A DNA stretch of 64,000 bases from Lobosporangium transversale. Taxonomy: Eukaryota > Mortierellomycota > Mortierellomycetes > Mortierellales > Mortierellaceae. Shown here in pieces: positions 33,101-45,077 of the stretch. The stretch lies in contig NW_019029053.1 of assembly GCF_002105155.1 (NCBI RefSeq), positions 62,001-126,000 on the forward strand, in the 5' to 3' direction. The notes beneath the pieces were generated by a model, which worked only from the letters and a program-made list of their open reading frames with translations, made no database searches and was not told where the DNA came from. Position 1 is the stretch's first letter; each line of letters opens with the position of its first letter. Made by a program: the position numbers and the translations under genes.

Positions 33101-36100
33101 GCCAGAGTTTGCGGCATAGCTTGGCAAACTCTGGTGTCATAGGCGGTGATGGCTTTCGAGGATTCTCGTCGATGGTAACACTTGTAGGTACTTTCTTTGG
33201 TGAGATTTCACTAGGCTTCGTGGTAATAGCCGATGAGGACAACGAGGGCTCCTTGTGCACGGGCGTAATAGGCTTCGGTTTGCTGTCAGACTTTGGTTTA
33301 GTGTCAGACTTTGGTTTGCTGTCAGACTTCGGTTTAGTGTCAGACTTTGGTTTAGTGTCAGACTTTGGTTTAATATCAGACTTTGGTTTAGTGTCAGACT
33401 TCGGTTTAGTGTCAGACTTTGGTTTAGTGTCAGACTTTGGTTTAATATCAGACTTTGGTTTAGTGTCAGGCTTCTTGTTAGATACTTTAGCTGACAGTTC
33501 ATTATATTCTGTCGGTGGCCGTGGTGTTGTCGATGATGCAACTGTAGGTGATGTCAAGGGTTCTTCTTTAACGTATGTAGAAAAAGACGGCCTGACATCC
33601 AAGGCTGGTGCTTCCTTGGTCAGAACTATGAGGGTGGGCCAGAGTAGGCAGGTGTTATATTAGTACAAATGACCTAGTACAGTTTTCCAAGTGCCATCTT
33701 TACACAGTCCAAGCAAATAAAATACCTCGATCTGCAGACTGAAAGGTCGCAGGGGGAGAAGGTGCTTTAGGCTTTACCGTCTTCACTGGTTTCTGCGTCT
33801 CTGGTTTAACCTTGGCAGGTTTTAAAGGCGGTGCTGGTAGTGGTGCTGGCGCTGGTGCTGTTGTTGATATTGCTTCTGGCAAAGTTACTTGAGTGTGCGA
33901 TTGAGACTGTGGTATTATTGGAGTAGAGTCAGCGGGTATTACTGGCTCCGGTGCCTTGATCAATACAGGATTAATTTCAGTCTCTCCAGAAATCGAGGAT
34001 GTTGCAGCAGGTATTTGGGTAGCAGATGAAGGTGACGTAAGGATTGATGCTGGCAGTATTGTAGCTGGTGTAGGGATATTTGATGTGCTCATCGGTGTAA
34101 AAATAGGTGACGGCTCTCTCATCTCGATTTCGTTCATGACTACCGAACGGTGTTTGAGCGATAAAGGGATTGGTTCACCAGGTGGGTAGAGGAGATCGCA
34201 GAACAAGAGTAGATTTTTCAGCACTCTATGCTCGATATAGGGATCCATAGTCAAGATCCGCCAAATCTCTGATCGAAGGACGGGTTGCTGTCCATAATGT
34301 CTTCGAATCACATCCAATCCCTGTAATGGTGACTTGTCAATAGTTTGACCAAAGGAATCACGAACGATGCCATGCTCTTCAAATAGTAATCCCTCATGCT
34401 CTCGAAGGCCATCCACACTGTTGCGTGCCATATAGACCCCCAAAATTGCAGCCATTCCCTGCGCAAGATGGAACCGGACATAGGGCGAAGGATCTTGTTC
34501 AACAACATTGCAAAGATATTCTGATGCCTTGAGGTTCTCCAATGCGCCCAGTAACAACAATGAATCAAACGATATTAGGCGTACATCGACAAAATTGCCA
34601 TATCTTGAGTGCATCATGAAATTTTTAAGATCCCGCGGAACGATCCCTGCAAGCATGAGCCTCATAGTCGCCTGCAAGCAACTGACTGTCACTGTATTAT
34701 GATAGGTTGGGATTAGATAGTCAAGGGTCCTATATCTATCAATCTCGCGTATTGCTTGTTCCAAGATATCTGCACCCGCTAACTCTTCCATGTCCTCTTC
34801 ATCATCATCAAAAAGATCCTGACTTCGGGGATGGTCTGGGATCAATGAATGTCCAAGTGCTGAAATCAGGGTGCTGACGTAATAGTTATCCGAGAAAACG
34901 TTACCGGTATTATCATTAAATCGCAAAAGGTCTAGCAAGAACTGCCGGATCGTCAAGGGACAATGACCTCGTTCGTCTCTAATGTTACTTAGCGCCACTG
35001 GAATGGCCTATACACCCATGAATGATAGGTTATTAACATATTTATTTTTCATCACAACTTATGGGCGCACAAAAAAAAACATACCTTCTGCAGATAGTAC
35101 TCCGCAAGGCTGCTAAAATCATTAGGTTTAGGCATACATGGGATCGTACCATCCGGAGAATCAAAAGTGCTCGAATGGGTTGGTGGGTAGCAGAATTTGT
35201 GTTGGAATGTCTTTGTAAGATGCAATAATCCAACCCAATCGGCTCGTGGATGAGCGCATCGAGCAATACCGTACGCAGCTTCTACTCGCACTCGAAAAAA
35301 ACATCTTGTATCCAGCAAGGTCTTCAGGAGCGATGTTGAGGCTGTTTGCGATGGCATTGATCCAAGCGCCATAATGGCTTCGTACTGGGCAACAACATCT
35401 CGATCTTTTTGGAGCTGTGCTGCCCACATAAAATCCGGCTGCTGAAAGCGTAGTTCACAAAGCCATTCAAATTCAGCATCCAATCTAATCCACTCGAACG
35501 TGGCGCTAATAGACCCTTGCTCATCATTTTGGCCCCATTCAACGATGTGCCATTCCTCTTTATCTTTTTCGTTTTCCCAGAGTCCAGCTCCGAAACCAAG
35601 TGCGCCAATACCATCCTCAATATCACCTTCTTCTTCAGCTTCACGTGCAGCCGCAGCAGCCGCAGCTTGCTTGGCCTGGAATCGTTTTGTGTTCCGACGG
35701 ATGCGCTTATATTTGGTATTGAACTGAACCTCAAAGCGCTTTCCAGCATCTTGTATATCCAGCACATGCTCATATGGCGTTCCATCAGCTTCGTGGATTC
35801 GAACCGCCATTGTCCCAGTAAATATTGTTGGAGGTGGGTGTTCGCTATTGATTCCCATTCGTATTGAATCATTTATTGGACTATTTGTAGACCATTGACG
35901 CATATTGATCTCCACCACCATTTTTTTTCGGTTGAAGTGATAGCCAAATTCGAAAACAGGGCATCCGCTGTTGTAGATCCATTGATCAGAAAAGCCTTTT
36001 GTCTCAAGTCCACTGACTTTGCGACACGTTTTCAGGAACCAGTGTGTACTAATTGCATTGTGCGCCAATTCTCCACTCATAACTGAAACTAGGATTTTAG

Positions 36101-38271
36101 GAATAACACGTGACAGCCCCAATGAAGAGCCACCTTTTGACATTCTTTTGTCCAACATGTGCAGAACTAGGGGCGCCTTCAAACCAATGAACTCTAGGTC
36201 GTCCAGATCGATAGGATATGCAATGTTTGGGTTGTATAAGGGTGCTCGGTCTCGGTCAATTGCACAGCAACGCTCGATATCTTTTTTCATCCTGAACCTG
36301 TATTCGTTGTTGCCAAACATCTTTCTGATGAACAGGGATGTCACAAAGTTGGTTAGTCCAACCATGATCCAAATATCAGGCCATGACTTGGGCACGATAT
36401 GAATACCAAACCATTGCTGAGCTAATGCCTGCGTGAGTCGCTTCCTGGTTTCATACACTTGATCAATGATATCTTCCGAGTGTAGAAGGGCGGTACTGCA
36501 AACAGCCATAGTAGCTGAAGTAAACATTGGTGCCCAAGCATCCTCGACAAAGACCATTTTGAAGGTCGAAAAAGGGTAGGACCCAATCTCGTGCATGAAA
36601 AACTCCATTGCTTTGGTCATAAATCCACAGCTAGTCCGTAACTCTGGCAACCTTCCAGGTGGACAAAAAGCAAACATTTCTGGCAAAGTGCCTCTACTTT
36701 GTGCAGTTGGAGCTTCTAATCGCTCGTTGTCATCCATATCCTCTCCACCATCATGTTGCTCTATGACTCCATAATCTTTGCGATCAAGCTTATGAACTTC
36801 GAAAACACCGGCAACAAAAGAAATTGATGCAGCCGGAGTCGGAACGGGTATGCTATAATGAAAGATGGTCTTGCTGCGTATAGAATGATGTGCCGTTTGT
36901 TGAACCAAATCGCCGCTGCATATTACATGAACTTTCTCATCCTCATCATAGTCATCCGGAGACCAGCCTTCTTCGTCCTCTACTAGACCCTCATCTGGTG
37001 CAAAAGCGGGGACAATAAAATCGATTTCCCATGTACACCTCTCGGCAAGACGATCCATACAAGGGAGCCACAGCCTTGTCGCTCCAGGTAATGGTTGATT
37101 GATGGTATATACAGAATGCGTTCGCTACGTAATATTAGTGATAATAAAATCACAACGAAGTAAATGGTAGGCTCAATAATGTAATAAAAGATTGTGTTGT
37201 TCCATCAATTAAAAAGGCCACGACATACATTAGGGACATTGATTGGATCCGGCCCTGTAAAAAATACACCCGATGACGGATTTTCCAGTTTAAAATCAAT
37301 TCGCACAGTTAGGGTCGCATAGTTCACTTCTGAATTGAGCATTGGTGCCGCTATTGGTGTCTGTGGTGTGCTTGGCTCCGGTGTTTGTGCATCTAGTTTA
37401 TTTGTGGGGCGGTCTTCGTTGATAAGCATCGTAATGAGGCCTTTGTTCATTCGCAAGACGTATAAAAATATATCCATTCAGCTTTACCTCTGACAGTGTC
37501 AATGACTTTGGATGTCCTGTTTATAGTGCCTTCATCCATCTATGACGGAAAACCTTATCATAAGGAACAAGTATAACCGGCATAATCTGTCAGCATCTAA
37601 ACATCGAATGCAACATACCATGCTAGGGACAACCATCCCTTTCGGAATCACAATAGCAAGCTCTCCCTCATCATCTTCTGCTGTCGCCATCGACCAACGT
37701 CTTTTTAAATCAAGGTGATTGTTGACGGTGCCTTCTCTTAGCAGTGCTAAAGATTCCTTGATGGAGTCGCGGTAGAAAAAGTTGCATTGTATATTATTGA
37801 CCGAAACTGATATAACCTCTATTATAAGAAAAAGCGGGTAAGAAAGTATTATAGAAATATAGTGCACACAGCCTTGTAGTCCACTATTGCTACTATAATT
37901 CCGCATGTTGCGTACCACTTTGTCGACAGTTAACGTGTAGCAACGACAAATTCTCTGTCAGTGGCAATATGAATAATTCGGTAGAGCCCTACGAATAGAA
38001 TAAGCCAAGAATAAAATTTTGCAATATAAGGAATCTGCTCGCCACATTTGACGGAAGAGATACATATACTACTCTCACATACCGTGAGTGTTTGATTGCA
38101 AAAGTCGATGTCGATTGCAACTTTTTGGTGACTCGTATTAGGATAAAAGAATTAAACGAATAAACGATAAGTCATTGCCGGTTCGCTAATTTTTCCAGAC
38201 ATGAATCGAAATACAGAATAGCAAAGCACTTATAAGGTGTATGGTCTCCTGTTGTCCTCGATCTTCTGCAT
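30190..38271 (-). CDS. TAF2: TFIID subunit TAF2 with four C-terminal bromodomains
   Basis: Ten exons (38234-38271, 38083-38134, 37916-37988, 37619-37818, 37488-37539, 37229-37440, 35085-37124, 33726-35007, 31917-33625, 30190-31821) keep one frame for 2429 aa. The N-terminal M1-aminopeptidase-like domain of TAF2 is recognised by YTLSHQKVAIDIDF, LWLPCMDRLAERCTWEIDF, PELRTSCGFMTKAMEFF, FVEDAWAPMFTSATMAV and LAQQWFGI (without the HExxH zinc site, as in TAF2). A HEAT-like part follows. The C-terminal third has four bromodomains, each with a PMDL/PMDF core and a conserved Asn (LNNCFKFNP, FNCRKFNP, CQNCVNFNG, FSNCALFN). A KPKSD[TIS] repeat precedes them, and a Ser/Arg/His/As-rich tail with a 64-aa tandem duplication ends the protein. 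The first intron fits only as AT-AC. TAF2 normally binds core promoter DNA within TFIID. Confidence 0.9.
30346..30729 (-). repeat. 192-bp tandem duplication in TAF2 tail
   Basis: Two adjacent 192-bp units (30538-30729 and 30346-30537) each encode 64 aa beginning SSRYDSDSGKRKR and ending ERSYSEEYA. They differ at about ten residues, so the duplication is not brand new. The repeat lies in the disordered, charged C-terminal tail of TAF2. Confidence 0.85.
33276..33474 (-). repeat. 18-bp tandem repeat encoding KPKSD[T/I/S]
   Basis: About eleven copies of an 18-bp unit (plus-strand form GTGTCAGACTTTGGTTTA with small variants) encode a KPKSDT/KPKSDI/KPKSDS array in TAF2, directly before the first bromodomain. 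Length variation between strains would be expected. Confidence 0.85.
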
Positions 38272-38701
38272 TCTGAGTAAGTGTCGCGTAGACAACAATC
38301 AATTCTAGCCAAACTCTGAAAATGTGAATGAAGGAGAGCGGATAGCTGAGTGTACTCCTGCCTTTATTTTTTGCTTTTTTTATCTTTTAAAGCGATATAT
38401 TCGACTCTGGATGTACAGTTTACACAACTGTAAGTGAGGGACGCGTAAAGGGCTGAAATTAGTTACAAAGGTGTTTTCTGCGTTGAACTTCGAATTCGAG
38501 TAGACGGTTGAGAGTATTAAGAGTAGTTTTGGGCTGAGTGAATGAAAAAAGCGTGGGTGATGTAAGCGAGAACTCAAGTCTTTTGGTATTTATGTGGCTT
38601 GGTCCTCTTTTTTTTTTTTTTTTTTTTTTTTATTTGCTTCATAATATGAAAGTAAACTCTTTCAACTTCCTTTCATCGACACTAAGAGTCCTGCCAACGC
38701 A
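38272..38701. promoter_or_regulatory. Divergent promoter region of TAF2 and MAP1
   Basis: The 430-bp interval lies between the TAF2 start (-) and the MAP1 start (+). It contains a T tract at about 38610-38631 close to MAP1. No other gene is seen. Confidence 0.45.
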
Positions 38702-40282
38702 ATGTCCGTTACTTCAGAGCAATTGTGCCAGGGACTTAACTGTTCAAAGCCCGCGGCCCTCCAATGCCCCACATGTCTAAAGCTTGGTATTCCTAATTCA
38801 TTCTTCTGTTCACAATCATGTTTCAAGGACAATTGGGTAGGAATTCATTACAGTTCCAGCTATCTAATTTAAAAGTTCCTCTACACTTCTTGTAGATATA
38901 CCTCAATCCATGTCAGATATTGCCATTACCCCTACTAATGCAACTTTTCATTTGATCTACATCCCCTTGCCCGTCAGATATCCCACAAGGCCATTCATAA
39001 GATTGCTGCTTTAGCCAACGGACCTCCGGCTGGTATGACTTGATTATCCGAATTGAAAGTTTTTTGAGAGGAGTAGAATGACTATCACATCGTGTGCTGT
39101 TTTAAACATTCCTTTTTTTTTTTTTATTAACAATAATAACAATAATATTAAACTTCATGTATATTATGGTCGATAGAGCAAGGAGGATCTGACCCATGGC
39201 CAGGTTTCAAGTATTCTGGTACTTTGAGACCAGTTTATCCTCTCTCTCCCCGCCGTGCTGTTCCTGATCACATTCAAAAGCCTGATTATGCCGAGACAGG
39301 GATCCCAGTGTCAGAGCAAAACATCCGCAGCTCAGCTATGATTGAAGTACTCCCTAAGGAGGACATTGACGTTTTGCGGAAAGTGTGCAAGGTGAGTCTT
39401 TCAGCATAGCCTATTACACGGATTGAAGTGAATCACCATTGGTTGGTTTAGGTGACTTAATTTTTTTGTATTTTGTATCCTGTATTTTTCTACAGATTGC
39501 TCGCGAGGTGATCGACATTGGAATTGCAGCAGTTAAAGTAGGTGTGACTACAGATGAAATTGACCGTATTATTCATGAGGCCACTATTGAGCGTGGTGGA
39601 TATCCATCGCCTCTGAACTACAACGGATTCAAAAAGTCGTGCTGTACTTCTGTCAATGAGGTTATTTGTCATGGTATTCCTGACATGCGTCCCCTCAGAG
39701 ATGGAGACATTGTCAATCTAGACGTGACCGTCTATAAGGATGGCTTTCATGCTGACTTAAACGAAACTGTCGCTGTTGGCAATGTGGATACCACCGGATT
39801 ACGCTTGATCAAGAATGCTAGGGAATGTCTCGAGAAAGCAATTGCAATGGGTATGTTTTCAAATATGATTTTTTTAACTGGATAAAGACGTGGCTACCAT
39901 GCTATTCTTACAGCCTTATATGGATATACAAATATTCCTAGTTAAGCCCGGTGCATTATACAGGGATCTCGGCAATGTAATCGAAAAACATGCCAAGAGT
40001 GAGGGATTTTCGGTTGTCAAGACGTACTGTGGGCATGGTATCCATCGTCTATTCCATTGCGCCCCCAATATTCCTCATTATGCCCGTAACAAAGCAATTG
40101 GCGTAATGAAAGTAGGCCACGTGTTTACAATCGAGCCTATGATCAACGAAGGAACATGGAAGGACGAAATGTGGCCCGATAACTGGACTGCTGTAACGCA
40201 AGATGGAAAGCGATCTGCACAGTTTGAGCAGACTATGGTCGTTACGGAGACTGGAGTAGAAGTGCTTACAGCTCGCTCTTAG
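38702..40282 (+). CDS. MAP1: Methionine aminopeptidase type 1
   Basis: Five exons (38702-38836, 38978-39032, 39177-39391, 39496-39850, 39942-40282) give 366 aa. The N-terminal C6H2 zinc finger typical of eukaryotic type 1 enzymes is intact ([25 protein letters not shown], then SHKAIH across the first splice). The pita-bread catalytic domain has all five metal ligands: D and D in [17 protein letters not shown] in GHGIHR, E in FTIEPMI, E in FEQTMVVTE. The substrate histidine is in ICHGIPD. The enzyme removes initiator methionine cotranslationally. The fifth exon begins [14 protein letters not shown] after joining with the last G of exon 4. A pogo-like transposon begins 47 bp after the stop codon. 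Confidence 0.95.
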
Positions 40283-40329
40283 AATTAATAGAGTCGCCCA
40301 CAACTTGTTTGGATAATAAATGTTTAGTA

Positions 40330-40459
40330 CAGTCGAATCTGATTTTTATAGGCGTTTTCTTAAGAAAAACGTCTACAAATTTGATTAAATTGACCTCCCT
40401 AAATGTTTTATTCTAAAATGACGTTTGGAAAGTCACACATATATATTTCTCACATGACA
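40330..40459 (+). repeat. Left TIR of pogo-like element
   Basis: 130-bp terminal inverted repeat, starting CAGTCGAATCTGATTTTTAT directly after a TA dinucleotide and ending CACATGACA. It pairs with 42570-42699. Confidence 0.92.
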
Positions 40460-40520
40460 TGTAATGAGAAACAAAAATTTTTATTTTTTTTACTCATTGC
40501 TGCTTATAACAAAAAAAAAA

Positions 40521-42485
40521 CTACTCATTGCTGCTTCTCGACGTGTAAGTATCCACTTCATCCCTGCAGCTTGCACAAGTACGCACCAAGTCCTTCACTA
40601 TCTTTCGGATCTTCCGTTTCTTTGCAGAGCCTTGGCTAGTCTTCTGTCTGATGTGTTTAAGGCCTTCATGACTGAGTACTTCGTGATCTCCTGCTAAACG
40701 CTTCAATATTTGAAAGGTCACATCCATATCCATATCGGCAAGCGGTGAGCTTTCAGCTTCAGCAGGGCTGGAAGTAGCACTACTAGGTTCTGCTACGTAT
40801 TCGCTGCTTGTCCTATCTCCCACGGTCCTCTCCTGTTGCAGGGCTTCTTCAACTAGCTCTTGCTCATCCTTTTTCTGTACTACTTCGAAATGCCAGCCTT
40901 TGATCATAGAGACCTCAGCGATCAACTGCTGGAAGTATGCTCTCTCTTGATTTTTGTATCGGTTATGTCGAATAAGCAGCCGCATTTCTTCATCGACTGC
41001 CGGCCTTTGACAACGGAGACGCTCACGCATTTCAGTCGGAAGGATTGGCGTTTTGGCAAAACAGTTTCGAAGCGTATGTGGCTTGATGTAACTCCATGCC
41101 TCAGGGATTAGTGCCCATGCTTCGCCGTTAGAAATAGATTTTTTGTTGCCAAAATTCTGAACGAGATACGTTTCGGAAGTAAGTAATTCCAAGAACGCCC
41201 GCTTGAAAACGCTTATCACCCCAGCATCGAGAGGCTGAGTTACTGGAGTGGTAGTCGCTGTATTCGGATATGCCTCCAAGGGATCCCTTCCTCTGGAACG
41301 CGCATGTCGATGTCGTTGTGCGCTGTCGCGGAGTCAAGGAGAAGAAGTGTGGGTTGCCAAAGCTCATCATCAAACTTTTGCAACCACTTGATGAATATAC
41401 ATCGATTCATCCATCCTGAATCCGCTTTCTCTATAGTCATTTTCAATGCCTTATCTTGTTCGACTTGTCTCGCGAAGTGTTTGGCTAACGAATATCAAAC
41501 AAATGCAATTGTCACGAAAAGAAATAAGAAAAAATAACAGCCAACATAGACTATTACATTCAATGTATTACCGATGACTAATGGCTTCAATGAAGTCATT
41601 GTATTGGCCATAGAGAGAGAAGTGCCAGAGGCATTGATGCAAAATAAGATAGACACCTTGCATTCTCTGAGAGCTTTGGCACCAGTTTTGGAGGTTGGTA
41701 TCGTATAGGATTTGGAATCCAGCTCTTTCAAATAGAACCCTGTTTCATCGCAATTAAATATATTATCGGGGGTGTACTCAGCGCAGATCTGGCGAATTTT
41801 TTTGAACTCAGGTTCAATTGCGTCCAAGAGCTGCCTCTCCATGAAGTTGACAATATGAAATACGATGGCGCTTCTTAAAAGTATCGAACCAATAAGCCGA
41901 AAATGATGGCTGTGCTTCAGATAGTGTATTTCCTGATTCATCTTGAAGATCACAGAGAACCGTGTATGTTACATTGGCTGCGTGTTTGAGCATCCTGCCG
42001 TTGATATACCGACTTTTCTTTCGTTGTCGCTGTATCCAGTAGTAGAGGACTTCCTCGAGAACCACGTTTTTTCGCTCAACGATATAATGTGAGCCCGGGG
42101 GGTATACCTCGGCTGCAGCTCGAATTTTGTTTTCATTATGAAGTATTCGCTGAAAGCTACTTTTTGGAACGTATAACTCCTATTAAGCATCCGAAAGATT
42201 TAGGAGAAAGCTTGACTGGGAGGCAGTCTTTCCGCTGTTCAAGGTAATGATAAATATCCAATAGTTCAACTTGTTTTTCAAGGGAGTATGAGAACCTAGA
42301 CATCGGGATCTCAAACTGTTTGGGGTTTGGGAGCAAAATAACAGCGGACATGTCATTTTTTCGGGCACTCTTTAAAAGCTCACTATACCTCTGTTCATGA
42401 GTGCGGTCGAGCTCTTCCAGCTCGCACTTTGTATATTTTTTATCATACTTAGTGGGAGGAGAAGGAGTTTTTTATTGTTTGGCAT
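40521..42485 (-). pseudogene. Pogo-like DDE transposase, frame broken
   Basis: The family is clear: an N-terminal helix-turn-helix (VPKSSFQRIL), a CENP-B-type DNA-binding domain (VLEEVLYYWIQRQRKK, FDTFKKRHRISY) and the DDE catalytic core with NCDETGFYLKELDS, LLLLDSATAHND and TTPVTQPLDAGVIS, giving the three carboxylates as D, D and D. One clean intron (41485-41571) is supported. The frame shifts at an A6 run near 42468-42473, near 42180-42200 (which could be a 43-nt intron instead), near 41824-41838 and near 41270-41285. Unless these are sequencing errors, no full transposase can be made. The domestic-looking tail after the DDE core is rich in Glu, Ser and Lys and ends at 40521. Confidence 0.8.
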
Positions 42486-42569
42486 CGTTTTAATTGAACT
42501 GTGGTGATGACTGTAAAAAGATGGACTTTTTTTGATTGTAAAGGGATGTAAAGGCTTACAAAAAAAGTG

Positions 42570-42699
42570 TGTCATGTGAGAAATATATATGTGTGACTTT
42601 CCAAACGTCATTTTAGAATAAAACATTTAGGGAGGTCAATTTAATCAAATTTGTAGGCGTTTTTCTTAAGAAAACGTCTATAAAAATCAGATTCGACTG
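42570..42699 (-). repeat. Right TIR of pogo-like element
   Basis: Reverse-complement partner of 40330-40459, ending CAGATTCGACTG before TA at 42700-42701. Confidence 0.92.
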
Positions 42700-42754
42700 T
42701 ACTGGCTATTTAGTCAGGAAATAAAATTATTTGGGCTTAAGAATTTACAAGATA

Positions 42755-43150
42755 CAGCGTTTTTAATTGTTTTATCCATTTTAAAATAAACTTTATCGGT
42801 TTTTTTTTAAAATTGTTCCAATGAATAAAAAAATTTATCCAAAGGTAAGTTAAAAAGTTGGCCGAAAAGGGCTGAGAAATTTATCCAAGTGTTTGCAAAT
42901 TTTGTCCAAGTGGTCATGCGGAATTAACCATGACTTTTGTGGGACATAGAAAGGACATGGTGTTTGGATATTTGTGACAGTCGGTTCGGTTATAATGTTT
43001 GAAAAAATGGATAATATTTCAGACACATTCGGATAACTTGTAGGATAATTTTATTAGCTTAAATGGATAAAGCTTATTTCCCATCGGAGCAATGCAAATT
43101 GAAAATGGATAAATGTTTTTTTAAAATGGATAAAACAATTAAAAACGCTG
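42755..43150. mobile_element. 396-bp MITE with TA target duplication
   Basis: The segment begins CAGCGTTTTTAATTGTTTTA and ends with the reverse complement of that sequence; the TIR is perfect for about 32 bp and continues with gaps. It is flanked by TA at 42753-42754 and 43151-43152. The interior is AT-rich, repeats ATCCA/TGGATAA-like words and has no open frame. Its CAG termini and TA duplication make it a likely non-autonomous relative of a Tc1/mariner-type element, though its TIR is different from that of the pogo-like element 55 bp to the left. Confidence 0.85.
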
Positions 43151-45077
43151 TATTTAAAATTCTAACCGTATGTCTTTAGTGTCTTGTTAATAAGCAATTT
43201 CTTGACAGAGAAGCAAGCCTGTTAGACTTGTGCTCTGATGTGGACACTAGAAGATTATGTAACCATTTTTCCAGTTACCAAAATAATATCCCTTAAACCG
43301 TCAACCTGGCAAATTTGCCATTATAAATGGGCTTAAAATCCAGCAATTCATGGGCATGTCGAAATAAATGACCGAAAACTAAACTGTTATGGAGCTATCC
43401 TGGCTTCTTTATTTGTGCCAATAAAAAAACTCTTGAAGGCTTTCGCATGACACTAGCATCCTCTTAGGGGGCCCATTGTGTTGTTTATTTATTGACTGGT
43501 GTAATAGCAGTGATAATATTCGCCATAGTATCGACTTGAAAGGAGGGCAATCTGAGTTGATTCATTCTACCGCACCTTAGAGCTTGCTCGGCAAGACTTG
43601 ATTTGTCACATCATTTGCTTCCTCATACCCAAGATGATACAAATATCTCTGTTGGAGTGAGTGGTGAACTGTGTGTGGTTCAGATGTAGTGGACATAAAC
43701 GGCGAAAGAATGCATCGAAAGGATGTGAGCGGTTATGAGAGCAAGGAAGAAGGGGTTGGTATGCCTGTTCAAGTCCTTGGCAAGAGGGCATGAGTAGCAG
43801 TTGTGATCACAAGTTGATTTCGGTGAGTCTGCATAACAATGGTATAGTTTCTAGACCCTATCTTCCACGTACAGCATTGCATTATTGGTGTTTTCAGACC
43901 TGGCGCCAATCATGCGAGGTATTTCTTTTTCCGAGGATTCCTTGTGTTAAACGGCCAGACAGAAAGCTTAAAAGACATACAGACACAACGGTGAAAAAAA
44001 TGTATGTGAGCAAACAGTTGCTGTGTTTATTTGTTGTCTGCACATGCCTTCTATCCCTAGGAAAGGATGAAACGCGTCGGTATTAATCTCGCTTCTGTAA
44101 TTCTAAATGCATATATTTTGGCGATTGGTATCAACTATCAAGTTTGCACATACACACACCAAACGACCGCCAAAAACCACCACTCTCGCTTCTGCTCTCC
44201 CTCCATCCACAAGGCGCTGCGCAATATCACCATTAACAAGGCACCGTCCAGTAAGAAAGGGTGCTTAGCTAGCTTTTACTCCAAGCAATAAGCACATCAC
44301 CTATCTCCGCCATTGATGCCGGAACCTGAGAGCCAACGAATATCTCTGCTTTAACGCAATAGTACTGGGGCTGTTGGAGCAAAGAACGACATCTGAATCC
44401 ATTCTCTGATAAAAAAGACTTTTTTTCTTTAGTTGTTACCTATAATCACCGAGTCATATCTGTCAATGCATTTATTACCCCTGTTCAAAATTATAAATAT
44501 TCTTTTATTCATTAAATTCCTCACAAAGCACAAAACGAGAGCCAGTGCAAACAAAAGAAATTGAAAAAAAAAAAAAACTGTGTAACAAAGGATCGACATC
44601 GACACTGTATGCTGTAGATGGAGATGATTTTTTCGAATGCTCACTTTGGTATCTCAATGCTATTGTTTCCAATCTGCCGTTCATGCGAGAGCTTGTATTT
44701 ATTTGTCAATCTCTGCTATTGACTGGGACAAAACCCCAATCCAAACAAAGGAACTGAATAAAGATTGATGTGGCCTGTGAAGCAAAGGATCGATATCAAA
44801 ACTATATGAGACAATGATAAAACTCATCATCAATCCAGGATATAAAAAGGGATCATTGTCTTCCTCCTTCAAAGGCCCATCCCTTTTACCACTGCCACTT
44901 GTTCCTGTATCTTTCCCTCAATATTCTTTATCTATTCGCTTTGAATCTTTACACCATAAAAAAGCTCATCCTTTTATACCTTTGTCGCCCCTTTTTTTTT
45001 TTTTTTTTTTCTTTTTCATTTCTTTTCATCACCACCATTTTTCCATTTTTCTTTCTCTTTTCGCTTAGATATTGACC
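43151..45077. other. Intergenic region upstream of the XPG-Fanzor gene
   Basis: No gene is recognised. Near 43308-43370 GGCAAATTTGCC followed by TTCATGGGCA resembles the inverted-repeat arms, in which GGGCAAATTTGCCC is followed by ACTCATGGGCAGATC; this may be a diverged third copy of that leader. AAAGGATCGACATC near 44587 and AAAGGATCGATATC near 44785 form a short direct repeat. The last 100 bp are strongly pyrimidine-rich, the probable promoter and leader of the next gene. Confidence 0.45.

Larger units (their letters stand above)
40330..42699 (-). mobile_element. Pogo/Tigger-like DNA transposon with 130-bp TIRs
   Basis: The 2,370-bp element has TIRs at 40330-40459 and 42570-42699 that match at about 128 of 130 positions. 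It starts CAGTCGAATCTG, ends CAGATTCGACTG, and is flanked on both sides by TA (40328-40329 and 42700-42701), the target-site duplication of Tc1/mariner/pogo elements. The two mismatches lie in a nested palindrome (GGCGTTTTCTTAAGAAAAAC), so both arms read the same way on the plus strand there. The near-identical TIRs point to a recent insertion, although the transposase frame is broken. Confidence 0.92.

Noticed and set aside
33276-33474. Regular 18-bp repeats resembling a CRISPR-like array
   Set aside because: Units are contiguous without spacers, keep the TAF2 frame and encode KPKSD repeats.
43790-44291. Overlapping 98- and 74-codon frames on the plus strand
   Set aside because: No family similarity, no supporting splice structure, and composition like the surrounding non-coding DNA.
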